Source: Stenogyne calaminthoides (lineage: Eukaryota; Streptophyta; Magnoliopsida; Lamiales; Lamiaceae). Taken from it: a stretch of 64,000 bases of DNA. The notes below the pieces were generated by a model. It ran no database searches, was not told the origin of the DNA, and saw only the letters and a program-made list of their open reading frames with translations. The position numbers and the translations under genes are program-made. This document shows positions 21,936 through 33,315 of this stretch, piece after piece; the stretch's first letter is position 1; each line of letters starts with the position of its first letter. The stretch lies in the NCBI GenBank assembly GCA_037126765.1, contig JBBCBC010000012.1, positions 5,146,001 through 5,210,000 of the forward strand. The letters are read 5' to 3'.

Positions 21936-24450
21936 ATGGCAGGCAATCAAGGTAATCCTGACGGGCAAGAGCTGGATGCCCACGATGGGAACGAAGCCTC
22001 TATGAGCTCTCATCACACTGGATCACATCCTGCTCGCCAGCCAAGCGTGGTGAAGACTCCTGACTGGTGGAACTTGATGCGGACCCCAGAGGTCGCAAAG
22101 GTCGTAATGGCCGTCCTCAACAAAAAATGCCTCGCGTTCGATGATGAGAATGTGCAGCCCCCCCAAAGAGGGCTGCCCATGGGACCGGACGACCACCAAA
22201 CAAGGAACAGCAAACCCGGAAGGGACATTCAGCAGGCCAACTGGCCTATGATCCAGCAAGGCACGCCTTGATCCGCAATCGCCAACTCCTTAGAAAACCG
22301 GCGAGGACGAACAACGTGTTCGACCGACTAGGCGACCTGGGAGCCCAAAAAGCCCCAAGGATCGTCGAAGATGAGGCGCAATCTGAGCCTCGGCGAGCTG
22401 ATCAGATAGAGCACGACATGTCCCTGGCGCTGAATCTCCACCACAACCGACATGCCGAGGGGATCGACCATGAACCGCGGCGACCCACCGGCAATGAAAG
22501 CAACAACAGACAGTCACGACTCACAGGTCGCAGAACTGACCCACACGGTCCAACAACCGATGGAGAGTATGGAGAGTCAGAGTGGGCCAGTGGGGTCGGA
22601 CCCTTTCCTTGCCGTCCCAGACTCCCCACTCAGAACTCTGGTAACCTTGGCGGCCACCCAGAGGAAGATTAATGTCGCAACCTTGGATTGCTACAGTGGA
22701 AACACGGACCTGAGGGTCCATGTAGCGAATTACAACTCGTACATGGCCTCCATGGGCGCTACTGATGCGACCAAGTGTCGGTTTTTTTCTCTGACCCTGA
22801 GCGACCAAGCTCACCAATGGTTCACCTCTCTGCCAGCCCTATCGGTGGACACTTTTGAGCAGCTCGCTCGCCTATTTCTGACACACTTTACTGCTCTGGC
22901 ACCCCGACCCGCGACCAAGCAGCTCCTGATGAACACCTAGCAGGGGGATACTGAATCTGATCGATCCTATATTGAGAGGATCGACAAGCTGAATTTGGAA
23001 GGAGACCCCATTGGGGATGAAGCAAAACTGATGGGGGCTGTCTCCGGCCTCAAGAAGGGGACCAAACTGTGGCGGCGCATGAAGGCTGATTACCCGACTA
23101 GTTACGCCGACTTCCGGAGGCGGGCTAGCGATTTGATACATACAGCGGAGCTCCTGGAATCCCGACTCTCTGAGGCTAAGGAGGTCGCAGAGCCCAAGAA
23201 AAGCTCCAAGAAGGCCGTCTCACAGTACAAGCCGCCTGGAAGTTTCAAGCCCTTCGAGGAGAGCATTCCGGTGAAGTTGATGGACGCACTGGGCATGACC
23301 CCCGGACACATCTTCACCCAGATCCAAGAGCGGGAATTACTCCTCCCGCCACGCCAGGTAAAGAATAATGTCAAACAGAACCCGAACAAGTATTGCCACT
23401 TTCACGAGCAGACCGGACACTATACCAGAGAGTGCAAAGACCTGTTGCCCCAACTCTGGAGGTTGTACGAGGATGGCCTGCTTGACGAATTCATTAAACG
23501 GCCTCAGAAGAATGGCGATCAGGCTCCGAGAGGTCGTCAGCAAGGAGAGCGCAACCACAGAGATGACAACCAGGGAGCGAGGCAGGGGGAGCGACCTATC
23601 CCGTCCATGCCTGAAAATGCGGGAGATCGCATGATACACACCCTCTCTCCCCTAGGGACAGTCGGGGGACTGACCTCCAGCTCCTCCTCCAAGCGGAAGA
23701 TGAAGGCTGAAGTGAGGGAAATGGATAACGCCCGGAAGATGGTGTTACCCGTCCTCGCCTTGGGGGAGGAGTCCAGCACGATCGAGTTTGGAGAAAAGGA
23801 CAAGGCTGGAGTGGTTTACCCCAACGTCGACCCCCTGGTGATCCCGGCCAACATCATGGGAACTACAGTGTGCCGACTTCTGGTCGATGGGGGTGCCTTC
23901 TGCAATATCCTCTTCAAGAAAATCCTAGACCAGCTCGGGGACTACGATGCCTATATCACCCCGTGCGACCACGTCGTGAAGGGGTTTGGTGACGCTACTG
24001 TAAGGCCCACCGGAATGATCCGACTGGCCGTCGAGCTGGTCTCCACCCTGAATAGCGAAGTTAGGGCGACTAGGCTGTTAGATTTTCTGGTAGTCGACCT
24101 CCCCAGCTCCTATAACGGTTTCCTGGGGAGGACTTTTGAACATGAATTCGAGGCTGCGTCCTCTACTTTCTATTTCTGTGTAAAATTCCCCACCAAGAGT
24201 GGGTTGGTTGGCACCGTTAAGGGCAACCAAGTCGATGATAGATGTTGTTTGATTTACTCTTCGTCTCTTTTCAATTCCGCACCAATACCTATCAAACAAA
24301 CATTTGTAATAGATAGCAATGAACAAGGTGAGGAATTAAATAAGGAAAGATCAAGCAAAAAAAGAACCTACTGCGACCTCGATCCAAGAAAGGGGCACGA
24401 GCCCGATGAATTCCTAATCGAGGCCGAGATCGACGACCCCCGACAAGGGG
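21936..24450 (+). pseudogene. Gypsy gag and aspartic protease region
   Basis: The start ATG at 21936 follows the leader. The N-terminal gag is readable to 22270, then shifts frame. The capsid (retrotransposon gag) domain is at about 22660-23170 (TDLRVHVANYNSYMAS, QAHQWFTSLPALS, LTHFTALAPR). One in-frame TAG at 22938-22940 interrupts it; the same frame reads on at once (QGDTESDRSYIERIDKLNLE). A zinc knuckle follows at about 23390-23440 (CHFHEQTGHYTREC). The protease-like domain at 23830-24240 has LLVDGGAFCNILF at the active-site position and SSYNGFLGRTFEHEF downstream. The frame is lost near 24450. These domains and the Tat-like protease region suggest a Tat-type gypsy element; the lineage call is moderate. 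Confidence 0.85.
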
Positions 24451-25416
24451 GCCCAAGGGCCATCCCGGAGGGAAGAACTCGAGAAAGTCAAGATAGATCC
24501 AACTCGCCTGGATCTGGAAGTCATTATCGGCTCCAAAATACTGAACGACCTGAAGGGGGAAGTGATCGACTTTCTCAAAAAGAACTTTTATGTCTTTGTC
24601 TGGTCGCACAAGGACATGGTGGGAATAGATCCAGAGGTAGCGTGTCACCGACTTCACATTGACCCATCTCGGAGGCCGGTTGCCCAGAAAAGGCAGAAAT
24701 TCGGCCCTGAGAAATATGCCGCTTTGGCCGAAGAGGTAAAGAAGTTGCTGGATAATGACCTGATCATGCAGGTCGACCAGCCGCAGTGGGTGGCCAATGC
24801 AGTACTGGTAAAAAAGTCCAACGGAACCTGGCGGCTGTGTATCGACTTCACCGACCTTAATGAGGCCTGCCAAAAATATTTCTTTCCCATGCCGCACATC
24901 CACCACCTGATAGATAACACGGTCGGGCACGAGATGATGTCGTTCATGGACACTTTCGCGGGTTATCACCAAATAGCCATGCACGAACCAGATCGACAAC
25001 ACACCTCTTTTCTGACCGAGAAAAACCTATATTGCTGGAAGAGAATGTCATTCGGCTTGAAGAACGCAGGGGCAACCTACCAAAGGCTTGTCAACCATAT
25101 GTTTGCCGATCAAATTGGGAAATCGGTAGAAGTGTATGTCGATGATATTGTCGTCAAGAGTTTAAAAAAGGAAGATCACCTATCTCATCTCGCACAGACC
25201 TTCGACATCCTCAGGAAGTTCAATATGAGACTTAACCCCAAGAAGTGTAACTTTGGAGTGGAGTCGGGGAAGTTCTTAGGACATCTGGTCAGTAAGCGGG
25301 GGATCGAGGCAAATCCAGGGAAGGTCAAGGCTGTATTGGATATGGGGGCACCCCTAAATGTGAAAGAGGTTCAGAGACTCACGGGATGCCTGGCCGCACG
25401 AAGCAGGTTCATCTTC
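24450..25416 (+). pseudogene. Gypsy reverse transcriptase, truncated by insertion
   Basis: It resumes one frame away from gag-protease, with ELEKVKIDPTRLDLEV readable from about 24475. RT motifs are well kept: VKKSNGTWRLCIDFTDLN, FPMPHIHHLID, MSFGLKNAGATYQRL, and the catalytic YVDDIVVKS at about 25135-25160, then LNPKKCNFGVESGKFLGHLV. The frame is open to 25461, but the last codons already belong to the copia LTR that begins at 25417, so RNase H and integrase are missing. The shift near 24450 and the in-frame TAG in gag mean it cannot make a normal polyprotein. Confidence 0.9.
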
Positions 25417-27258
25417 TGTTGGGGAATGAGTTGCACAGATCTATTCGGGGTGAATATTTAAATACAAATTTAATTCTGTAATTATTACTAGCATGAATTA
25501 ATCCTATATTAATTCAAATAATAATTGCAACAACATATCATGCATATAAAAAGCCACGTAAAACCTACGCATGCGGAATCTACGGGTTTACGTGAACGTA
25601 CCTCTCGGGATGGCAGTGAATTTGGTTCGACGGACTAACCAAAAGGACTTCCCAAGTATTCCCTTAGCCCTTGCTCAACTATCCGGTGGAAGGACACTTG
25701 TCGAACAATTAACAAAAGGAAAAAATAAACTTTGTTGCACCACTTATGTGGATTTGCTAATTTTTCCAGCACATGGAATTGTACTTGGGAATGAAACAAT
25801 CATCCCCTATTTATAGGATAGAGGTGGTCGAATTTTTCAGTAGAAAACCAATGTGGGAAAAAACTTTTCTTGATCACCAAGAAATCTTGAATATATCTCC
25901 TATATTCTTTTTCCCATAATTAAAATATTCCACAAAAATCCCACCTCCTCAATATATGGAATTTTCAAAAATTTGGTGTGCAAGATTCCAAGATTTGGAT
26001 CTTCTTGAATTTATGAGATATTCTTGTATTTCAAGAAATACATATCTTCCATAATATCTTTTCAAGAAAATCAAGAAAATCTTTCGTGCCCTCTATTTTC
26101 AAAGATTTCGAATTATCCCTTATGAATAACCAAGTGGGAGATTTCTTGAATTTAATGAGATAATCTTGTATTCCAAGAATACATATCTTCATTCCATAAC
26201 AAAATTCAAAGAAAATCTTTCTCCCTCTTTTAACCATAAATTTTGAAAATTTAGAGGAAAAATAAGCAATAATATTTATTTTATTTTAATCATCTTTTTC
26301 AGTTATTGGACTATTTGTTGGGCTACTCAGGGGGCCTTTAGGAGAATTAAGATTGAACCTTCTAATGGACCTTGAATATCTAATATTGAGCCACAATATA
26401 ATTCAAGCCCATAAATATTAATTAATCCCACTACATAATTAATATTGCACTATCCATCTTAACCCATATTACAGTCAATATGGCTCCCGGTCATTATTTC
26501 CCGTGTTTAAGATTATCTAGCCCATTAATTAATTCAAGCCACTGAAATAGCTTTCCATTAATTAATATCTTTTATCCTTGGTCAAGGAACGGTTCAACAT
26601 TATTATCCATACCGGAAACTAATTCCACTTGCAAGATTTGGTATGATAAAGCTTATGAACCTCCCAAGGGGGCAAATCAAACAAGCGTACTTGCACACGA
26701 TTCTTCGTATTAAATCTTAGCAATCACATGTGACTAATAATATTGTCCAAGATAAAAAGTATTGAATCTCTTTGATTCGCTACCCATGATAAGTCAAAGC
26801 AATAGTTATCAATCCCACGTGTTCCTATTTAAGGGACGAAGGTTAAGAAACAACAAACCACTAAGGTCTAATTCTTCCTCGTTCAGTTATGAAGATTTAT
26901 CCTCCTGTAGGTCCTATTCAGTGCATCAGTCATGCACTAGTGTAATCTCTTGGTCAAGACAAAACAATCTGAGCCTTACACTTCAACCTTTCACGATGGG
27001 TTGTTCATTTCCATCTAGGTCGTGAATAGCGTACTTTTAGTTACAAGGGACTGTTAATTTAATCTTCTGTGATCTGGTATCACTAAATTAACTACAATGT
27101 AACACGTATGAATTATTGAACAGTTATGCAGTAAATATATGCAACATTCAATCATATTTAAAGCATCAGTGATAAACAATTTATTTCAGTAAATAAGTCT
27201 GGAAATTCAGTTTCGATTATACAAAGTAAAAAGCATACTTTCCAGTATAATCCCAACA
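25417..27258 (-). repeat. Copia family A 3' LTR (minus strand)
   Basis: 1842 bp, plus-strand ends TGTTGGGGAATGAG and TAATCCCAACA. It aligns in reverse with 5169-7010. The TATA box is in reverse at 25808-25815. Confidence 0.92.
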
Positions 27259-27259
27259 A

Positions 27260-27373
27260 TCTCCCACTTATACTCAAAGTTTGCTTTTAAGTATACTACG
27301 ACATGTCTCGCGTAGTCCGTGACATCTAATGTCACCTACACGAACCTAATAATTTCTCCCACTTATACTCAAA
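27260..27373 (-). promoter_or_regulatory. Duplicated polypurine-tract motif (minus strand)
   Basis: TCTCCCACTTATACTCAAA at 27260-27278 (against the LTR) and at 27355-27373 (next to the pol stop) is the reverse complement of the motif pair found in the three plus-strand copies. Confidence 0.7.
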
Positions 27374-29726
27374 GCAGATTGGCAACGGTCTTGACACCCA
27401 CATGTCTCTCGAATGTATTTAGAGGCAGACTCTTTGTGAATGGATCTGCTAGGCTGTCCTCAGACGCTATCTTTGCCACATCTATATCTCCTCTCTTAAC
27501 GATTTCTCGTATAAGATGTCTTTCCTTTAGTGTGCTTGTTTGACTCGTGGACTCTTGGTTCTCTTGAATTTGCAACTGCCCCTAGCAGATATTGCTAGAC
27601 AAATTCAGAACACCATCCAAGTCCACTAAGAAGATCTAGAGCCTAATCGGTTCTTTCACTGCTTCACAAGCAGCTACTTACCCGACTTTCATGGTTGAGT
27701 CAGTGATGCATTTCTGCTTCACACTCGTCCATTTGATGGCTACACTTCCCAAATGGAAACACACTAACTGAGGCAGATAATTTCTGGAATCTAAATCTGA
27801 TTGGAAATTCGAGTCCGTGTAGCCGATGGGGATTGGAGTATCTGATTGATAAATCAACATTCTATCTCGAGTTATTTTCAGACACTTCAGAATGTTTTTA
27901 ACTGTCGTCCAATGCGCTTTCCCTGGGTTATTCTGATATCTTGCTACCATGACTACGACAAAGTAGATATCCGGTCTCGTACACAGCATTACATACATAA
28001 GGTTTCCGACAGCCGAAGCACAAGGAATGCCTTTCATGTCATCTATCTCCTTTTGTGTCTTAGGGGACATTTTCTTGGATAGATGGATTCCAAGTCTGAA
28101 AGGTATGAATCCTTTCTTGGAATCTTGCATGCTGAAGCGTTTCAAGACAGTGTCTATGTATGAAACTTGTGATAACCCGATCATCCTTTTCTTGCGATCT
28201 CGAGTGATCTTGATCCCAAGGATGTGTCCGGCTTTCCCTAAGTCTTTCATATCAAACTGTTTTGAAAACCATGCCCTTACGTCTGATCACACCTTCACAT
28301 CGTTCCCGATGATCACAATGTCATCTACGTACAGTATTAAGAATACCAATGCAGTTCTGACACGTTTTTTATACACACAACTTTCAAACCCGTTTTGATC
28401 AAACCCATAAGACTTTATTACATGATCAAAATGTTGGTTCCAAGCTCTGGATGCCTGTTTGAGTCTGTAAATGGACCTCTTGAGCTTACAAACTAGGTAT
28501 TCTTGGCCTGTTTCAATGAAACCTTGGGGTTGTTGCATACAGATCTCTTCATCAAGACTTCCATTAAGGAAAGCTGTCTTGACATCCATTTGCCAGATTT
28601 TAAAGTCGAAATGCGCAGCAATTGATAAGAGAATACGGATGGACTTTAAGCATGGCTATGGGCGAAAAAGTTCCCTCATAATCGATCCCTTCTTTCTGAG
28701 TATAACCTTTCGCCACTAGTCCTCCTTTAAAGGTTTCAACCTTCCCGTCCAGTCCACTTTTCCTCTTATATACCCACTTACATCCAATGGGTTTGCCCCA
28801 TTAAGTGGTTCTACTAGCTCCCACACTCTATTATGAAACATAGACCCCATTTCAGCTTTCATTGTTGTTTGCCAAGAATCTGCATCCTTTTCTTGGAGTG
28901 CCTCGTCATATGTCCATGGGTCTGATTCGTCTTGTCCGGGAATCAAGTCTGAGGACTCTCCTATTCCCATGAATCTATCGGGCTGTCTAACAACCCTCCT
29001 ACTACGACGAGGCTCCAGTTGTGAAAATGTATCATTTGGTATATCATCTAGTATAGTTGGCACTGAGGTTTGCCCTCTAAGCTCATTTAAGGTAATCTCA
29101 CTTCTGGGTTTTCTTTGGTTCATATAGTCTTCTTCCAAAAATCTAAAGTGGGTGTTGATGACCACCTTTTGATCTTCGGGACCATAGAACATACACCCTT
29201 TTGTTCCCTCGGGGTATCCTACAAACAGCCTTAATTCTGATCGAGGATCCACTTTACCGGCTTCCTTATCCAACACGTAGGTCGGACACCCCAAAATTCT
29301 CATGTGTATCATACAAGGCTTGCGCCCGGTCCACAATTCTTTGGGAGTTTCGGGAATCGATTTGGATAGCACCAAGTTCAGAATGTAAGCAGTTGTTTCC
29401 AAGGCATAACCCCAGAACGACTCGGGAAGATCCGCATAATTCATCATTGATCTAACCATTTCCAAAAGAATTCAGTTTCTTCGCTCTGCAACCCCGTTTT
29501 ATTGAGGGGTTCCAGGTGCAGTGAGCTGGAATACAATCCCTTCATCAGATAAGTGTTCAAAAACTCATCGCTGAGGTATTCGCCTCCACGATCAGATCGT
29601 AGAGACTTGATACGTTTTTCCCTATGATTCTCTGTTTGAGCCTTAAATTCTTTGAATTTCTCAAAGGTCTCAGATTTATGCTTCATAAGGAAAATGTAAC
29701 CATACCTTGAGTAATCAACAATAAAA
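27369..29726 (-). pseudogene. Copia family A pol pseudogene (integrase, RT, RNase H), minus strand
   Basis: Reading leftwards from the gap: integrase core at 29686-29444 (LRSDRGGEYLSDEFL, then a shifted PLNKTGLQSEETEFF); the integrase C-terminal part and RT start at 29465-28716 (ESFWGYALETTAYILN, LRLFVGYPEGTKGCM, DSWQTTMKAEMGSMF); RT at 28589-28287 (MDVKTAFLNGSLDEEI, ILYVDDIVII with the catalytic motif intact); RT/RNase H at 28250-27678; and the RNase H tail at 27575-27369. Each junction is a stop or frameshift, but the decay is lighter than in the copy at 8441. Confidence 0.9.
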
Positions 29727-30226
29727 NNNNNNNNNNNNNNNNNNNNNNNNNNNNNNNNNNNNNNNNNNNNNNNNNNNNNNNNNNNNNNNNNNNNNNNNNN
29801 NNNNNNNNNNNNNNNNNNNNNNNNNNNNNNNNNNNNNNNNNNNNNNNNNNNNNNNNNNNNNNNNNNNNNNNNNNNNNNNNNNNNNNNNNNNNNNNNNNNN
29901 NNNNNNNNNNNNNNNNNNNNNNNNNNNNNNNNNNNNNNNNNNNNNNNNNNNNNNNNNNNNNNNNNNNNNNNNNNNNNNNNNNNNNNNNNNNNNNNNNNNN
30001 NNNNNNNNNNNNNNNNNNNNNNNNNNNNNNNNNNNNNNNNNNNNNNNNNNNNNNNNNNNNNNNNNNNNNNNNNNNNNNNNNNNNNNNNNNNNNNNNNNNN
30101 NNNNNNNNNNNNNNNNNNNNNNNNNNNNNNNNNNNNNNNNNNNNNNNNNNNNNNNNNNNNNNNNNNNNNNNNNNNNNNNNNNNNNNNNNNNNNNNNNNNN
30201 NNNNNNNNNNNNNNNNNNNNNNNNNN
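29727..30226. other. Assembly gap (500 N)
   Basis: Exactly 500 N, the usual placeholder for a gap of unknown size. It hides the 5' end of the minus-strand copia, the missing 3' half of the gypsy at 21237, and any body of the gypsy whose LTR is at 30540. Confidence 0.98.
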
Positions 30227-30539
30227 AGATCTCGTGATTTTGGCGAAGATCGATCAAACGGGGATCTTTTCTGGGTTTCAGTATTGTGGAATTTTTTATT
30301 TTTTATTTTTGTTTGGAAGATGAATGTTGGCGATCATGGCCTAATGAATATGGGGTTGATCTGTAATCCAAATTCTCATGTGAATGTTGGATTGTTGATG
30401 AATGGGTTGGATTTGTGTTTGATCAGTGTATGAATTTTGTCACGAATCCGTGAAATTTTTGGGTTTTTTTTTTTTTGTTCAGGGTCCTAACGAATATTCA
30501 GTGAAAATTCGATAAATATTTCCCACAGACGGCGTCAAT
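30227..30539 (-). other. Gypsy leader and primer-binding site, minus strand
   Basis: ttcccacagacggcgtcaat at 30519-30538 is the reverse complement of the gypsy primer-binding site at 21856. The rest, up to the gap, is the untranslated leader of a minus-strand gypsy element. No coding sequence is visible. Confidence 0.7.
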
Positions 30540-31198
30540 TGTTGTAACATAGATTTTACGTCTATGCCACAAACAAGTAATTAATGAATATCGAATGAAT
30601 GAATGAATGACTGAAAGACATAAAGAACGAAGGAATTTGTTGATTCAGTTCGTCCGGAAGGACTACATCTGGGGGCATACCAAGCCAGGATATTTTACTA
30701 ACTTTTTCCTATGTATTTTCGTGTGTCTTTTCTCTTGGGGTTTGTCCCCTATTTATAACAATTACAAGGTACAAAGAAGAAAACCCTAACGGGTCACTCA
30801 ATGGGTCTTCTAAACAGGGAAATACAAGATACACTAAATCATCGTCCAGATCTTCAATAGATGTGTAAGATTTCTCTTTCCATAACGAACACTGGGAATC
30901 TTGTTTATCTTCGATATATGGATGCCGACCTTTCTCGTGGGGCGACCTTGGGGGAGGTCGCCCAGTCAACTGGTCCCTATTCCCTTTTTTCCGACCTCGC
31001 CTGCGGACCCTCCTCGAGGGAGGTCGCCCGTTAAGGCGAGCTTGATCTTCTTTGCTCGTCGCCAGGTCACCCTTTGAAGGCCGACCTCGGCATCTCATAC
31101 TCTTCATTTGAACTCGGTTCTAGCTACCACATCATCACCATTTGCCACGTCATCGTCATTTGCTAAGTGGCTATTGATCGATTATTATGGCTACAACA
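30540..31198 (-). repeat. Gypsy 5' LTR, minus strand
   Basis: Plus-strand ends TGTTGTAACATAG and GGCTACAACA, 659 bp, with the TATA box in reverse at 30750-30757. It is related to the LTR at 21237-21855. Its right end abuts copia coding sequence at 31199, so the gypsy probably inserted into that copia. An open frame of 132 codons within it is a by-product and has no domain. Confidence 0.8.
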
Positions 31199-33200
31199 AT
31201 GTTCGTTTTTCTAAGCAAGTTACTATTTTTCATAACGATGTGTTTATCTGTCATGGAGCGTTACTGAACAATCTATATACTATTAATTGTGCACACCACT
31301 CACAAAATGCATCTTATAACACATCGACTGTTTCAAACAATAAGAGAAAACGTTCAGAAAACATGATCAAGACACTTCTATGGCATCTTAGATTAGGTCA
31401 TGTTAATCTGAATAGGATCCAAAGGTTGGTGAAAGATGGTTCACTGTCGGACCTACAGGTTGAACCACTTCCAACCTGCGAATCATGTTTGGAGGGTAAA
31501 ATGACCAAGAGGGCATTTGAAGCCAAGGGAACTAGAGCCACAGAAGTGTTGTCCGACAACCTGAGAGATTCATGGGGATAGGAGAATCTTCGGATTTGAT
31601 CCCCGGGAATAGTGAATCAGACCCTTGGTCCTACAAGGAGGCGGTCCAAGATAAGGACTAAGAATCCTGGTAAACTGCGATGGAAGTCGAGATGAGCTCA
31701 ATGGATCATAATCAAGTGTGAGAGCTAGTTGAATCACCCAGAGGGGTAAAACCCATTGGATGCAAGTGGGTCTACAAGAGAAAAAGAGGACCGGACGGGA
31801 AGGTGGAAACCTTTAAAGCTAGGCTAGTGGCAAAGGGATACACTCAAAAGGAGGGTATCGATTATGAAGAAACCTTTTCGCCTGTAGCCATGCTTAAGTC
31901 CATCAGTATTCTCTTGGCAATAGCTGAGCATCTAGATTTTGAGATCTGGCAAATAGATGTCAAGATAATTTTCCTTAACGGGAGTCTTGACGAGGAAATC
32001 TATATGCAACAGCCTGAAGGTTTTTTATCGCGAAAGGCCAACAACACCTTGTTTGCAAGCTAAGGAAGTCCATTTAAGGACGGAAGCAAGCATCTCGGGC
32101 TTGGAACCAATGTTTTGATCAAGTAATAAAGTCTTATGGGTTTGATCAAAATGATTTCGGAGAGTTGTGCGTATAAGAAGTGTGACGGAACTGCCTTGGT
32201 ATTCCTATTACTATACGTAGACGATATTCTGCTCATCGGAAATGATGTAAAGGTTTTGTAAGACATAACGGTATGGCTGTCAAAACAGTTTGATATAAAG
32301 GACTTAGGGGAAGCCGGTCATATTCTTGGGATCGTGATCACTCAAGATCGAAAGAAATGAATGATTGGTTTATCGAAAGCTTCATACATAGACACCGTTT
32401 TGAAGCATTTCAGCATGCAAGATTCCAAGAAGGGTTTTGTACCTTTCAGGCACGGAATCCATCTATCGAAAGACATGTGCCCTAAGGCACAAAAGGAGAT
32501 AAATGACATGAGAGGCATTCTTTATGCGTCGGCAGTAGGAAGCCTCATGTATGTAATGCTGTGTACGAGATCGAATATCTGTTACGCCGTAGGTATGGTA
32601 GCGAGATATCAAAGTAACCCCGGAAATCAACACTGGACTGCTGTTAAGAACATTCTAAAGTAACTGAAAAGAACTCGGGATATAATGTTTGTTTATCAGT
32701 CAGACAGTTTGTTTCCAGTAGGATAGACGGACTCGAATTTCCAATCGGACCTTGATTCCAGAAAATCTACCTCGGGTAGTGTGTTTTGTCTGGGAGGAGG
32801 AGCTGTAACATGGAGAAGCGTTAAGCAGAAATGCATCGCCGATTCTACCATGGAAGTCGAATATGTAGCTGCTTGTGAAGCAGCAAAAGAAGCAGTGTGG
32901 CTCAAGAACTTCTTAGTGGACTTGGACGTTGTTCCGAATTTGCCCAGCTCCATCACGGTTTTCTGTGATAATGCCAGGGCAGTTGCAAATTCAAGGGAAC
33001 CGAGAGCCCACAAGGCCAGCAAACACATTGAAAGGAAATACCATCTTATACGAGAAATCGTTAAGAGGGGAGATATAGAGGTGGCAAAGATCATGTCGGA
33101 AGACAACCTAGCCGATCCATTCACAAAGGGTCTGCCTCAGTTAACATTCGAGAGACATGTGGAAGGAATGGGTGTCAAGAGCGTTGCCAATCAGCTTTGA
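31199..33200 (+). pseudogene. Copia family B pol with internal integrase deletion
   Basis: Integrase zinc region at 31260-31550 (LLWHLRLGHVNLNRIQRL, CESCLEGKMTKRAF). Directly after ATEVL, near 31548, the sequence jumps to text that normally precedes RT (DNLRDSWG in this frame; RFMGIGESS in the next), so the integrase core is gone. RT follows at 31740-32680 with YVDDILLI intact at about 32212-32235 but several stops. An undamaged RNase H end at 32781-33200 (SVKQKCIADSTMEVEYVAAC, SITVFCDNARAVAN, LADPFTKGLP) runs to TGA at 33198-33200. It cannot integrate without help. Confidence 0.88.
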
Positions 33201-33314
33201 GTATAAGTGGAAGAAATGATATTAGGTTGATGTAGGTGACATTAGATGCCAACGTATAATACATTAGATATGTTGTGGTATACTTAAAAGCAAACTTTGA
33301 GTATAAGTGGGAGA
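33196..33314 (+). promoter_or_regulatory. Duplicated polypurine-tract motif
   Basis: TTTGAGTATAAGTGGAAGA at 33196-33214 (one G to A change, overlapping the stop codon) and the intact motif at 33296-33314 against the LTR. Confidence 0.7.
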
Positions 33315-33315
33315 T

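Larger units (their letters stand above)
21237..25416 (+). mobile_element. Ty3/gypsy retrotransposon, 5' part (LTR, gag, protease, reverse transcriptase), interrupted at 25416
   Basis: A 619-bp LTR (TGTTG...CAACA) is followed by a primer-binding region and long gag-pol frames in the order gag, zinc knuckle, protease, reverse transcriptase. This element type normally continues with RNase H and integrase. The chain breaks within the RT/RNase H boundary region (LTGCLAARSRFI) where a minus-strand copia LTR starts. Its 3' half is not seen before the assembly gap. It sits inside the family B copia LTR, and the last five host bases, gagat (21232-21236), are the expected left target duplication. Confidence 0.92.
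25417..29726 (-). mobile_element. Copia family A element on the minus strand (3' LTR to integrase), cut by the assembly gap
   Basis: The 3' LTR lies at the left (25417-27258), followed rightwards by a polypurine tract, RNase H, RT and integrase in reverse. The 5' part runs into the N gap at 29727. It is inserted in the gypsy pol; the five bases before it are tcttc (25412-25416), the expected target duplication, whose partner is hidden by the gap. Confidence 0.92.

Noticed and set aside
22013..24326. Several minus-strand frames opposite the gypsy gag-protease (including 24292-25002)
   Set aside because: Antisense shadows in a GC-rich coding region; the plus strand carries all recognised domains.
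30709..31107. 132-codon minus-strand frame near the gap
   Set aside because: Falls wholly inside a gypsy LTR and has no domain.
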